64,000 nucleotides of DNA from Ophiura sarsii (GCA_035610835.1 CM069457.1:17578149-17642148), one strand, 5' to 3'; counted from the stretch's first letter, positions 9,894 through 21,802 are shown. The notes: generated by a model from the letters alone, not told the origin. Made by a program: numbers and translations.

Positions 9894-11982
9894 ACAGGTG
9901 CAACCATGAGTGGTTTATTGTTAATATGGGTCAAACGTGTTCTGACAACGTGAAAGCTTTGTATTTCAAGAAGTTGCCATTCAATTGGTCTCGATACATT
10001 CCTGAATTAAGTCACACGGAATAACAATTATTATATTACTATCTTATTTCAATTAATAGTTTTAATAATTGTTCTTTGTATAAATGTAATGAGCAGCAGC
10101 ATTAGCAATATCGTACAGCAATGAAGAAAAGAATTTAGGGTGTAGGTACATCAACAAAGTATTAATAGTAGTATTAATAATAAAGCATCCATCCGTCTAT
10201 TCCAAACAGCTACCTCAGAAGACATACAGCTCCAGCTCCTAGTCTACCTCGCATTCCGTGTTTCATTTCACGGTCACACTATCGAACAACACCCTCTGAG
10301 ATACTTGTCAAAAATCCTCCCACATCCGATAACTGCCCCAATCGGGGCGAGATCAGTCTGATCAGAGTCTTGAATGATGGCACTAGATTAGTACATTCGG
10401 TTGAAGCAATTGGATTATACCAATGTATAACTGCTGGATAGATGCGACGAGGCAGGTGCGAATCCAGCCTACTAGTTAATTTGCTCTATTCTCAGGCACT
10501 GTGTCATATCAGAGGACGAGATGGCGAAAATTGCCCAAAATGGACACAACTGTTCAATGTTGCAAATTGACCCATGTTGACAATGATATCTTTATAACAT
10601 TTTGGGAATATTACACCTATCTTCCCAGAATGTAGGAGTTTTTAAAAAAAAATGCGCATACAAGTCTCGATATTTTACCCAACTTTCGGGGATTTCAAAA
10701 GGAAAAGTACAATTCAATGTAGTTATCTACCTTTGACAACTTTATAGAACTGATATGGCATTGGGTATTCGCTTCAACACAAAAGGATAGCTTTGGTCTT
10801 ACTAGTAAATTTTAAATACAAATAACATACATAGAATTGATGACTTTACAATTAAATCAATGATACACGGCGATCAATTATGAGCCAAATGAAGAACAAT
10901 ATTGCACTATTGCATAAAGTTACAGTGTATATCAAGAGCAGCCTATTGTTTGACATTATTTAACTAATTTTGCTAGCTAATTTCGTTAGGAGATCCAATT
11001 CGCCAAATTAAATTAAGGAAAGTAAAGGAGGATTGAAATTGTGTAATTGTTAAAAGCCCAAAAACTTGAGGGAGACACGCATGTGGAGCGGGCATATAGA
11101 GGGACTTAAGGGCTCAGCAGACTTCACAACGCTCCAACGCTGAGCGCAAGCATTGAGCACTATTGACCAATCAGGCTGCGTCATTTGGTTGTGGTGGAGC
11201 TACTACGCATGTGTGAGAGCGTTGTGGAGTCTATTAATATCTATTCTGCGACCACCAGTCTCATCTTATGCATCTCTTCATAATATGGCATGCTCTTCTC
11301 GATCACTTCTTGCACATCCTCATCAAATGTCTTAACATCCGGAAGAGGCGACAGCTCGCCGAAACCCTTGCTAGCGAAGGCGTTAGCATGAACCTTTTTT
11401 AAGCCACCAACGACGCACTCTTTTGATACCATCCATTTCTGCATGATTTCTTCGCCGCTGTCCTCCCAGTTGAGGACTTTGTCGGTGAATGGTATATTAA
11501 GCTCTTTGCAGTACGCCTTCATCACACGTTCCGGGTTTCTCTGTTGATATATAAAAATAGGTAACCACAATTTATCAAATTGGTTTGCCACAACCGGCTA
11601 TAAGGAAGTTCCATCCCAGGGCAGGATGCGTAAATTTGATGTAAAACACTATTATCTCAAGTTTGCAGAAGGGCGCTGTTAAGTTGAGTTTTAGAAATAG
11701 CCCCATTTTAGAATGTGTCAAATTCCAAAACACAACAGCGCCACATCAAATTATGAGTTTGTGTGGGTCGAGTTGCCTATGACAAGTTGTCTCGTAGGCC
11801 GAGTTGTCTATGATGCGGCCGAGTTGTCTCGGAGGCCGAGTTACGAGTTTTCTTACTGCCGAGTTGTCTTGGAGGCCGAGTTGTCAAGATTCCGACCCAA
11901 GTAGGTATATACTATTGAGTATTTTATTATTAGTCACAACACGCAAGTATTATAATGCTATTGACGTTAAAACGACCGTTAA
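9894..11982. repeat. Tandem segmental duplication, copy B (deleted form)
   Basis: Copy B matches copy A in four blocks: 9894-10722, 10724-11552, 11556-11626 and 11627-11982. It has lost about 2.9, 1.6 and 1.35 kb relative to copy A. Each joint shows a short sequence common to both breakpoints (TTA, AAAA, GGAT). This points to microhomology-mediated deletion in copy B rather than three insertions in copy A. It retains the terminal exon that continues the upstream gene. Confidence 0.8.
11241..11540 (-). CDS. Sulfotransferase-like gene, terminal exon (B)
   Basis: This encodes the C-terminal 99 residues plus TAG of a P-loop sulfotransferase-like protein. Animal members of this family are often misnamed branched-chain-amino-acid aminotransferase-like. 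The acceptor is ATCAACAG, phase 0, so the preceding exon's ...CTDDLQ joins to RNPERVMKAYCKEL. The pattern of RNPE, then AYCKELNIPF, then LNWEDS matches the family's 'DPE..M..YC..LGIPF....L.W' segment. This segment follows the strand that holds the late substrate-side helices. The frame is intact. The exon is duplicated at 5903-6199, and the two could act as alternative last exons. Confidence 0.75.
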   Translation of the reverse strand, partial: RNPERVMKAYCKELNIPFTDKVLNWEDSGEEIMQKWMVSKECVVGGLKKVHANAFASKGFGELSPLPDVKTFDEDVQEVIEKSMPYYEEMHKMRLVVAE

Positions 11983-12564
11983 AATGGCAAGATATCAAAA
12001 AATATCTCATACAACTTTTCGGAGGCCGAGTTGTGTCAGAGGCCGAGTTGTCGTATGGTCGAGTTGTCTTGGCGGAGTTGTCCAACATTCGATAAAATGC
12101 GTCTGGTTATAAGATAACAAAAAGCCTTAAAAAATATTTTAAGGTGTGGTTTTATTAGCAGCTGAAGTGCGTCTAAAAGTCAAATGTTCTGTCTTGACAG
12201 ACACGGACCACAACTGGCACTGGATACCCACTTGTTCCAATTTGAAACACGTTTAAATATTTCAACTTAAAAGTTTCAATATGACACAAATTGTGTTACG
12301 CTTCGCGCTTTTGTACCACATTAGAAGTTATTTTGTGACCAAGGGTGTTGTATTTTTAAGATTATCATTGCAAAAAATTGTTAAAACTTTTAAGCAACTG
12401 TCGTTGATCAAGTAACCTGTTAACAACTGTTTAAATACTCACAAGATGACTTGAACAACACTGGTTTGTTTATCAAAGCATTAAAACTATTTTTACATGC
12501 TGTATATCAAACCCATGAAGAAATTTACGCCACTGAGTATTAGTGAGTATTATACATGTACAAC

Positions 12565-12667
12565 GTAGTGTGAATTACTGGTTCCAAGGTGTTGGATATG
12601 ATTGAATCTACTTCCCGAAGCGATAGCCGCAATTATCCGACACCACGGGTCCAGTAATTCACACTAC
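12565..12667. repeat. Hairpin with 17-bp perfect arms
   Basis: GTAGTGTGAATTACTGG (12565-12581) is exactly repeated in inverse at 12651-12667, with a partly paired interior. It is a small MITE-like hairpin 75 bp from the splice donor of the exon at 12743-12925. Confidence 0.6.
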
Positions 12668-12742
12668 TTGCCCGATAAATAAACCATGTTGTAGATGATT
12701 TGTTTCACTATATTGAAGGTATAGTAAAATAGTTTTCCCTAC

Positions 12743-12925
12743 CTGTAGATCGTCAGTACATAATATTATTGCGTTGCTGTCTAAATTTTCTTTGACGTAT
12801 TTGAATAGTTCGCTGAGCTCCTTATAGAAATATCCTTTGGGCATTAGACCAACTTCTGGTATCTTGCGGAGGTCGGCGTCCGGACCAAAACTGCCGGCGA
12901 CCATCTTTTTGAACGACTGAAAGAC
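12743..12925 (-). CDS. Sulfotransferase-like gene, internal exon
   Basis: This is a 183-bp, phase 0/0 exon of 61 residues, starting VFQSFKKMV and ending CTDDLQ. The acceptor is TTGCAG just upstream and the donor is CAG/GTAGGG at 12742-12741. It follows the RNPTR ending of the previous exon, so the joined segment RNPTRVFQSFKK corresponds to the sulfotransferase loop RxPxxxxxSxxK. In that loop an Arg and a Ser bind the 3'-phosphate of PAPS. A later stretch (YFYKELSELFKYVKENL ... IILCTDDLQ) fits the helix and strand before the C-terminal exon. There are no stops or frameshifts. Confidence 0.75.
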
Positions 12926-13080
12926 CTGCAACGATAGAATCGATTATTAAAAATGATGCACATTGCAACGAAATTTGTTTCTAACTTTGTAACGTTTACT
13001 AATAAATAAACATGTTTATAGCGACCCGTCCGCTTCCTTCTGAAGGAATTTGACATTTTCTTTTTTCTTCTTTATTTCAC

Positions 13081-16000
13081 GCATAACCAAGGCTCAAGAT
13101 AAGCGGGCGCTGGGCGATTTTTACCCCTCGGTCCTCCTGCCATAGCGCCCACTAATATAATGCTGAAAACTAAACAACCGTGCGCTGATATTTTGTCCAG
13201 CGCCCGTTGATGATCGGTAAGCCTGCCTAAGACATCGAATTTCGATTTGACAATACGATTTAATAAAAAGTTAGCTCCCGGTAGACTGAAAGTAGCTCCT
13301 GGTTCTCAATACATCCCAGATCCGGGCGCTACTTTTGAAAAAAAGTAGCTCCTGGTAAAACAAGGCGGTTCTCGAACGGCGCGTCTCGCCTGTTCATCAA
13401 AAGTGACTTGAAAGAAATGATGATGAAACATATGATACAATGTAGCACTGTCACAGAGGTATGCATTGTAGTTAATGCAAGGGATGTAATGCCTTGAAAA
13501 ATTTAATCAACAAAAAGAACACACCAACCCCCTTCCCTACACCAAATCACATCAAGATAGGCCTTACAGATCTTATTTGACCCCAGATGACCTCTGATGA
13601 CCTTGAAAATTTAATCAGCAAAAAGAACACACCAACCCCCTTCCCTCCACCAAATCACATCAAGATAGGCCTTACGGATCTTATTTGACCCCAGATGACC
13701 TCTGATGACCTCGACAAATTAATCCACAAAAAGAACACACCATCCCTCTTCCGTCCACCAAATCCCATCAAGATAGGCCTTACGGATCTTATTTGACCCC
13801 AGATGACCTTGAATGACCTCCGATGACCTTGAAAATTTAATCAGCAAAAAGAATACACCACCCCCCTTCCCTCCACCAAATCCAATCAAGATAGGCCTTA
13901 CTGATCTATTTGACCCCATATTTGACCCCCGATGACCCCGAAAAATTAAGCAACGAAAAGAACACACCATCCCTCTTCCGTCCACCAAATCCCATCAAGA
14001 TAGGCCTTACTGATCTATTTGACCCCATATTTGACCCCTGATGACCCCGAAAAATTAATAAACAAAAAGAACACACCACCCCCTTCCCTCCACCAAATCC
14101 CATCAAGATAGGCCTTACTGATCTATTTGACCCCATATTTGACCCCCGATGACCCCGAAAAATTAATCAACAAAAAGAACACACCATCCCTCTTCCGTCC
14201 ACCAAATCCCATCAAGATAGGCCTTACTGATCTATTTGACCCCATATTTGACCCCCGATGACCCCGAAAAATTAATCAACAAAAAGAACACACCATCCCT
14301 CTTCCGTCCACCAAATCCCATCAAGATAGGCCTTACTGATCTATTTGACCCCATATTTGACCCCAATGACCCCGAAAAATTAATCAACAAAAAGAACACA
14401 CCATCCCTCTTCCGTCCACCAAATCCCATCAAGATAGGCCTTACTGATTTATTTGACCCCATATTTGACCCCCGATGACCCCGAAAAATTAATCAACAAA
14501 AAGAACACACCACCCCCTTCCCTCCACCAAATCCCATCAAGATAGGCCTTACTGATCTATTTCACCCCATATTTGACCCACGATGACCCCGAAAAATTAA
14601 TCAACAAAAAGAACACACCACCCCTCTTCCGTCCACCAAATCCCATCAAGATAGGCCTTACTGATCTATTTGACCCCATATTTGACCCCCGATGACCCCG
14701 AAAAAATAATCAACAAAAAGAACACCCCATCCCTCTTCCGTCCACCAAATCCCATCAAGATAGGCCTTACTGATCTATTTGACCCCATATTTGACCCCGA
14801 TAAATTAATCAACAAAAAGAACACACCATCCCTCTTCCGTCCACCAAATCCCATCAAGATAGGCCTTACTGATCTATTTGACCCCATATTTGACCCCCGA
14901 TGACCCCGAAAAATTAATCAACAAAAAGAACACACCATCCCTCTTCCCTCCACCAAATCCCATCAAGATAGGCCTTACTGATCTATTTGACCCCATATTT
15001 GACCCCCGATGACCCCGAAAAAATAATCAACAAAAAGAACACCCCATCCCTCTTCCGTCCACCAAATCCCATCAAGATAGGCCTTACTGATCTATTTGAC
15101 CCCATATTTGACCCCGATGACCCCGAAAAATTAATCAACAAAAAGAACACACCATCCCTCTTCCGTCCACCAAATCCCATCAAGATAGGCCTTACTGATC
15201 TATTTGACCCCATATTTGACCCCCGATGACCCCGAAAAATTAATCAACAAAAAGAACACACCACCCCCCTTCCCTCCACCAAATCCCATCAAGATAGGCC
15301 TTACTGATCTATTTGACCCCATATTTGACCCCCAATGACCCCGAAAAATTAATCAAAAAAAAGAACACACCACCCCCCTTTCCTCCACCAAATCCCATCA
15401 AGATAGGCCTTACTGATCTATTTGACCCCATATTTGACCCCCAATGACCCCGAAAAATTAATCAACAAAAAGAACACACCATCCCTCTTCCGTCCACCAA
15501 ATCCCATCAAGATAGGCCTTACTGATCTATTTGACCCCATATTTGACCCCCGATGACCCCGAAAAATTAAGAACAAAAAGAACACACCATCCCCCTTCCC
15601 TCCACCAAATCCAATCAAGATAGGCCTTATGGATCTTATTTGACCCCCGATGACCTTGAATGACCTCTGATGACCTTGAAAATTTATTCAGCAAAAAGAA
15701 CACACCACTCCCCTTCCCTCCACCAAATCTCATCAATATAGGCCTTACTGATCTATTTGACCCCATATTTGACCCCGATGACCTCTGGTGACCTTGAAAA
15801 TTTAATCAACAAAAAGAACACACCATCCCTCTTCCCTCCACCAAATCCCATCAAGATAGGCCTTACTGATCTATTTGACCCCATATTTGACCCCCGATGA
15901 CCTTGAATGACCTCCGATGACCTTGAAAATTTAATCAGCAAAAAGAACACACCACCCCCTTCTCTCCACCAAATCCCATCAAGATCGGCCTTACGGATCT

Positions 16001-16570
16001 TATTTGACCGCATATTTGACCCCGATGACCTCCAATGACCTCCAATGACCTTGAAAATTTAATCAGCAAAAAGAACACACCACCCCCTTCTCTCCACCAA
16101 ATCCCATCAAGATCGGCCTTACGGATCTTATTTGACCGCATATTTGACCCCGATGACCTCCAATGACCTCCAATGACCTTGAAAATCTAATCAGCAAAAG
16201 AACACCCCACCCCCTTCCCTGACATCAAGTCCCATCAAGATAGGCCTTACGGATCTCTAGATATCGCGTCACAACGCGCCTCAAAAGTTTTAAGCATATT
16301 TGACCCCGATGACCTTGTATGACCCCCGATGACCTTGAAAAATCAATCAGCAACAGAACGCACCACCCCCCTTCCCTCCACCAAGTCCCATCACGATAGG
16401 CCTTACGGATCTCCAGATATCGCGTCACAAAGGTATTTCTTAGCACACGGCGGACGGCATACGGCATACGGCATACGCCAGACGCCGGACAGAAATAGTG
16501 ATAACATAGTCTCTTTCTGATTACATCAGGGCGAGACAAAAAAACCTGTTATCTTGAGCCTTGGGCATAA
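13081..16570. mobile_element. Putative TIR-bounded element carrying a minisatellite
   Basis: CCAAGGCTCAAGATAA (13087-13102) is repeated exactly in inverse at 16549-16564. GCATAA borders both sides (13081-13086, 16565-16570); the match can also be read as GCATAACC on both sides with a two-base offset. The whole lies in the intron between exons 17397-17548 and 12743-12925. No transposase is seen. It could be a non-autonomous transposon whose interior expanded into a minisatellite. A chance flanking inverted repeat cannot be excluded. Confidence 0.5.
13490..16420. repeat. Minisatellite, about 108-bp unit, about 26 copies
   Basis: The unit contains AAAAAGAACACACCATCCC, CACCAAATCCCATCAAGATA, GGCCTTACTGATCTATTTG and GACCCCATATTTGACCCCGA. 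Central copies (about 13900-15600) are nearly identical; outer ones diverge (TGACCTTGAATGACCTC variants), the usual pattern for homogenisation from the middle. Because 108 is divisible by three, all strands show long repetitive open frames. These are artefacts. Confidence 0.9.
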
Positions 16571-16966
16571 CCTTTTTATAAAGTTGTTCCAGAAGTTCAC
16601 ATGTTGCCAATTGATCGGCTTCTGTTCAGTTAGCATTTTAAAGCCGGGCTTTGCGTTGATAAATCCTTCAGAACCGTCAAATAAATAGGGACCTCCTGAC
16701 CCTGAACAGCTGACAGACCACGGGTCAGTCTGAGTCTATGCCTTTGCTCTGTACTCAAGGTTATCCATGGATCAGCAGCTATCTTGTCAGGTATTTGACT
16801 CTGTTGAATATTTTCAGAAAGAAGATACACCTGTTTTTCATGATATTTATTTGATGGCAAAGTCATGCTATGAAATGGACGTCATGCACCATATTAAATG
16901 TCATTTATAAAGAATGCCGGGGGTGCGAATCCCTTTTGTTGTCCGTTCGGCGCCTGGCTACATTAG

Positions 16967-17089
16967 TTATTAGGTGAGGTTGGGTCGGATACGGATTATA
17001 TCTAGCCGAGGATTCTGTATTTGCCCTCGTCCCGATACAGACTCCGAGGCTAGATATAATCCGTATCCGACCCAACCTCACCTAATAAC
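16967..17089. repeat. Hairpin with about 41-bp arms
   Basis: The arm beginning TTATTAGGTGAGGTTGGGTC (from 16967) is matched exactly in inverse up to 17089, around a 40-bp loop. A related fragment (GGGTCGGATACGG ... ATATCTAG) recurs at 17283-17310. It is a MITE-like hairpin in the intron. Confidence 0.7.
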
Positions 17090-17396
17090 GATTTTATCCT
17101 ACTAAACACTATTTCAAACAAAACAAGAACAAATGATTCTGTTATAAACCTACGGCGCTTAGGATTTACTGCAGGGACCGGCTTTGACGCTGACACAAAC
17201 GCCATTGTTGATCAACAATCTGAAGAACGTCACGTAGCAACCCTACTAACGCAGTGCGCATTCCTTACTGACCGTATACGGGGGTCGGATACGGTATATA
17301 TCTAGTCACTAAATGCAGGCGCTTATCCAATAGGAACACGAGAATCGTCTTGATGGTAGGATAAATGGAAAACCTCTTTACTTAAATAATACTTAC

Positions 17397-17548
17397 CCTG
17401 GTTGGGTTACGTAAGAGGAATACATGCCGAAATCCAGTAGGTAACGCATCATATCTATCAACGATCCCTTCCACCATATCTTTACAGAATATCAGTTTCT
17501 TTCCCGGTGCATCAGCCTCCAATTGCTCTTTAACCCACTGGTACGACC
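17397..17548 (-). CDS. Sulfotransferase-like gene, internal exon with RNP motif
   Basis: This is a 152-bp exon. The acceptor ATAATACAG leaves two bases that complete a Gly codon with the previous exon. The donor is AGG/GTAAGT at 17396-17395. It encodes SYQWVKEQLEADAPGKKL, then IFCKDMVEGIVDRYDALP, then FRHVFLLRNPTR. FRHVFLLRNP is the conserved strand leading to the RxP loop that contacts the PAPS 3'-phosphate. KDM lies on the preceding strand, where this family keeps a conserved Lys-Asp. The frame is open throughout, and spacing to neighbouring exons is explained by repeats in the introns. Confidence 0.75.
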
Positions 17549-17794
17549 CTGTATTATTATTAAGTCAGATAATAATTTAAAAAAACTTAAGCGACGAAAA
17601 AAGGCAACCCTGTTCTAAAGATTCGTAAGATACCCTACCTCTCTAGTTTGGTCGGTTGGTATCGGGCGGGCTTTCTCTTATCAGCCAGTTGGATGTATCA
17701 CTGATGCCCACCGAACTACTATTCCATGGACCGTGAATTACGCCGTAAACAGTTTTAACACATCCGCCCCCGAATCCTACCTAGACTGGGCGGG

Positions 17795-17868
17795 AGACTG
17801 GGTCCCCGCGTCCCTCTATATGGCCGCCATCTTTGAGCAGGGGCCGTGTGTAAAATAGGTAAGACATA
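17795..17868 (+). repeat. Dispersed repeat (second copy 25718-25812)
   Basis: GACTGGGTCC, TCCCTCTATATGGCCGCCAT and GGGGCCGTGTGTAAAATAGG occur in the same order at both places. The second copy carries about 30 extra bases (an AAAAATGGCGGACC segment). It contains the YY1-like word GCCGCCATCTT. Function is unknown; it is a short interspersed repeat. Confidence 0.6.
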
Positions 17869-18620
17869 TGAAGGATTAAGCCTACCCTAAATTGGGCGTC
17901 ACTCACACTAAGTTATGTGTCAACGCATGAATACAGAGAGAGGGGTTGCGTAAGTAAGTTTTCTTTGTTTCCGCGGGTAAATTCCCCATTCGGGAGGGCC
18001 AGGGGGAGCACAAAAAGGAAAAACAATCGCGACAAAAACACGTGTAAAACATTAAAATTAAACAAGCGAATTATTGTTTGTTTTTTCCACCATTTAATTC
18101 CATAACGTCGATAGAATTCACTCAAAAGCACCCCTTTTTCAAAAAGATGTCGACGACGTCATACTGAAATCATCACATTTGAACGTTTTTCTTGGACGCG
18201 CATGCGTAGCCGTCGCATATGCTGACTGAACCTCCTCCCCGCGGGATGATTATGTAATGCTGAAAACATACTAAGGTCGCTTTGCGATTAAATCGCTCCT
18301 ATGACGAGTTTTACGTCATGTTGTAAAAAAACCCGATACATCGATCAAGAGATCGCTTGACTGGAAACGACCAGTCGCCACCAGTTGACTTCAGTTCAAC
18401 TCGAAAGATCGGTCGCTCATGACGTAATGAACACCATCCTTTTTCAACCAATGGGGGGAGGTTATTTTGCTTCGAAATTAGCATAACCAATCAGCAGCAA
18501 TTACCAGGTTTGTTGTCGTCTGCGTCTTCTTCTTCTTCTTCTTCTTCAGGAATACTGCTTAACGTCCCAAGAGTGGAACTTTCCAAGCAGGAAATGTTGT
18601 GCGATGCATGCGTTAGTTAT

Positions 18621-19667
18621 TTAGTCCTTAATTTCTTTGTCTTTGGTTTGATAATGTTTCACGAGGTTTGATTTCAGCGTTTCCGGTTTGGTGATGTCAA
18701 TGATGTTTTGAGGTAGCAAGTTCCAATCTCTTATCGTTTGGGGGACGAAAGAGTACTTGTGGCAGTCCTTTGATGACTGATAAGTGATGAATGCGTTGCT
18801 GTGTGACTGTCTAGTGCGCCGTTGAGCAGGTTGCAGGTATTTGTGGACTGGTAGTGCGAGGTGGCCCCCTATGGCTTTGTGCATTATTTGGATTCTGGCA
18901 ATCTTTCTGCGGGTGGATAGCATATCCCATTTTAAGTCCTTCATTAACTTAGTGACACTTGTTTTATTTTCCCAGTCATAGTCATTAAAGACCATCCGGG
19001 CCGCACGCCTTTGGATTTTTCCCACTTTCTGTATGTGTTCTTTCGTGTGTGGGTCCCATACTGTTGAGCAGTACTCGAGTGTGGGCCTGACTAAGGCTGT
19101 GTATGCATTTGATTTGGTGTCTCGTGCACATGAGTATAGGTTACGGCGGATGAAGCCCAGAGTTTTGTTTGCTGTCGTGGTTACCCGATTTATGTGTGTG
19201 TCCCATTTTAGATCCTGTTGAATATCTACCCCCAGGTAGGTGTGAGATGTTACCTCTTGGAGGATGGAGTTTCCTAACATATACTGTGTGATAATTGGAG
19301 ATTTTGAGCATGGTATACGTAGAAGGAAACATTTCTTAGCATTGAACGACATTTGCCATTTATTTTCCCAGAGGGCAAGTCTGTTTAAGTCGTTTTGCAG
19401 TTTCAGAGAATCATTTGCAGATTTCACAGAGGTGTAGATGATGCAGTCATCTGCAAATAGACGGGCAGTGGATTGGAGCTCATCTGGTAAGTCATTTATG
19501 TAGGCAAGAAAAAGTAAGGGGCCGAGGACAGTACCCTGGGGAACTCCAGATTCCACTCCCACCCACTCAGAGTGTTCACCACCAACAACAACACGCTGTC
19601 TCCTGTCTTTTAAGAAAGCGGTTATCCAGGTAATCATTTGTGTGTTGATGCCCAGGTGTGTTAACTT
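18621..19667 (-). CDS. LINE reverse transcriptase, C-terminal part
   Basis: Starting at KLTHLGINTQ, this carries the RT core motifs VPQGTVLGPLLF and FADDCIIY (the catalytic Asp pair). After these comes the long LINE C-terminal region, with the conserved RPTLEYCSTVWDP, QRRAARMV and WNLLPQNI words. It ends in a stop at 18621. The frame is open for about 348 codons, so the copy is young. The first 17 codons of the apparent longer frame belong to the inserted TTAA element, not to the LINE. The reaction would be target-primed reverse transcription of the element's RNA. Confidence 0.8.
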   Translation of the reverse strand, partial: KLTHLGINTQMITWITAFLKDRRQRVVVGGEHSEWVGVESGVPQGTVLGPLLFLAYINDLPDELQSTARLFADDCIIYTSVKSANDSLKLQNDLNRLALWENKWQMSFNAKKCFLLRIPCSKSPIITQYMLGNSILQEVTSHTYLGVDIQQDLKWDTHINRVTTTANKTLGFIRRNLYSCARDTKSNAYTALVRPTLEYCSTVWDPHTKEHIQKVGKIQRRAARMVFNDYDWENKTSVTKLMKDLKWDMLSTRRKIARIQIMHKAIGGHLALPVHKYLQPAQRRTRQSHSNAFITYQSSKDCHKYSFVPQTIRDWNLLPQNIIDITKPETLKSNLVKHYQTKDKEIKD

Positions 19668-21802
19668 AACAGTCTCTGCCTGTAAGAGTGTACCATTTTG
19701 GGGGGTGTTGCGATTCATGGGTCCTCAGATCAACTTTATAAAAAAATCAGTGATACATTACCATACCATTATACCATAGCCAAATTGTAAAATTCCTAAC
19801 ATTTTTTGTTCGGTCGTTAAAAATCACTGAAATTTCAGGGGGAAAAACCAGTAAAACGATTTCTACGTTCCCTATAAGTTTATCTATGCGCGCTACGTAC
19901 ATCCCAACGAATGGAAAACATATTTTAAAACCTCCAGTTAGGTACATAACAAAAGTGAAACAAAATCGTTGGGATCTCGTTGGCGTGGCATATTACGCTG
20001 ACCTTGAACCATTGACAAACAGCACTCTTATGCAGTTTCAAGACCTTATAATTCGATGCGCCAACAAGATCCCATTCAATAAACAAGTGCATATGAAAGA
20101 ACTCGGAGCCTTTAACAAATTCAAAAGGAAACATTGTTGGGATCTCGTTGGCGCATGGAGATAATCAAGGTCAAATGTCAAATGTTACTATTTTGAGCCA
20201 TTTTTGCACCTCCGTACATCTGTGCGCCATCTTTAAAACACCTTGGAAATGATTTCCAGTTGCAAAGATGGGTTACCTTAAATCAAAAATGAAGATTCCA
20301 GCTTGGGATCTTTAAGATTTTTTTAAAAAAAGATTTTTAAAAATTTGCTTAAGGTCAACTTACAGTGCATGCGAGTCAATAATAGCCCCACATACATTGT
20401 TCAAGCACTTATAAATCAGTGCGCCAACTAGATCCCATTATTTTTTTGAATTATTTGCTTAGTTTGGCCACCATTCAATAGATACCACTAGAAAAAACTT
20501 TGGGATTTTGATGGCGCTTAATTCTAAATGAGCGCAAAATTGAGGTGTCATCAGCTTTATTCTCAAGCCTTTTTGAGCCATTTCAGACCAAGTCCCAGGA
20601 TATCAGATTACTTTGGTGAATTTTGACATGTCATATAGGACATTGTTTTCTATGCATTTCAGACTATTCTGAACACATCTATGTTAGTCTGTAATGTCGA
20701 TTTCAAAATATGTAAGTCATGTCTTCCGAATTCGACAGGGTTGTTGAATTCTGAAGACATAATATGCAATTTATGAAACATCATGCAACAGATTAATGTT
20801 GATGGGTTGAGAATGGTTTAAAATGCATGAAAATCATTGTCCTATATGACATGTCAAAATTCACCAAAGGAATCTGATATTCTGATAATCTGATAAATGG
20901 CCCAAAAAGGCTCAAGAATAAAGCTGATGACACCTCAACTTTGCGATCATGTAGCAATAACCGCCATCAAAATCCCAAAGTTTTTTCTAGTGGTATCTAT
21001 TAAATGGTGGCCAAACTAAGCAAATAAATCAAAAAGTTGATGGGATCTTGTTGGCGCACTGATTTACAAGAACTTGGACAATGCACAAAGGGCTATTACT
21101 GACTCGCATGCAGTGCAAGTTGATCTTAAGCAAATTTGTAAAAAATCATTAAAAAAAACATCTCTGAGATCCCAAACCAGATTCTTCATTTTTTATTCAA
21201 GGTAAACCATCTTTGCAAGTAGATGTCATTTCCAAGGTGTTTTAAAGATGGCGCACGGATTTACGGAGGTGCGAAAATGGCTCAAAATGGTAAAACTTGA
21301 CCTTTGACCTGGATTTTCTCCGTGCGCCAACGAGATCCCAACAATTTTTACTTTTGAATATGTTAAAGGCTCTGAGTTCTTCCATATGAACTTGTTTATG
21401 TAATGGGATCTCGTTGGCGCGTCAAACTATAAGGGCTTGAAAACTGCTACGGACGCTGTTCGTCACGGTTTCAAGGTCAGCGTAATGTGACGCGCCAACG
21501 AGATCCCAATGATTTTGTTTCACTTTTGTTGTGTACCCAACTGGAGGTTTCAAAATATGTTTTCCTTTCGTTGGGATGTGCATGGTGCGCATAGTTATAC
21601 TTATAGGGAACGTAGTAATCATTTTACTGGGATTTGTTCCTAAAATTTCGGTGATTTTTTACGACCGAACCAAAACTTTTAGGAATTTTAAAATTTGGCA
21701 GTACTATAATGTTATGATAATATATCACTAGTTTTTTTAAAAAGTTGATCTGAGGACCCATGAATCACCACATGGTACGCCCTTAGAGGCAGAGACTGTT
21801 AA
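19666..21802. mobile_element. 2.1-kb palindromic TTAA element inside the LINE
   Basis: The element 19670-21798 has ends CAGTCTCTGCC and GGCAGAGACTG, bordered by TTAA (19666-19669, 21799-21802). Both arms, about 1.06 kb each, are inverted copies of one another around a centre near 20737 (GAATTCGACAGGGTTG TTGAATTC). Shared words include GGGATCTCGTTGGCG and GGGTCCTCAGATCAAC. There is no transposase. Removing the element and one TTAA restores an unbroken RT frame, which proves the insertion site. It is of piggyBac type by target site; Sola3 is also possible. Confidence 0.85.

Noticed and set aside
13719..16141. Many 65-90-codon frames on both strands
   Set aside because: All lie within the 108-bp minisatellite; the unit length is divisible by three so frames stay open.
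16630..16866. 78-codon minus-strand frame in the sulfotransferase-like intron, considered as an exon
   Set aside because: The flanking exons 17397-17548 and 12743-12925 already join in phase with family-consistent sequence (RNPTR/VFQSF), leaving no room for it.
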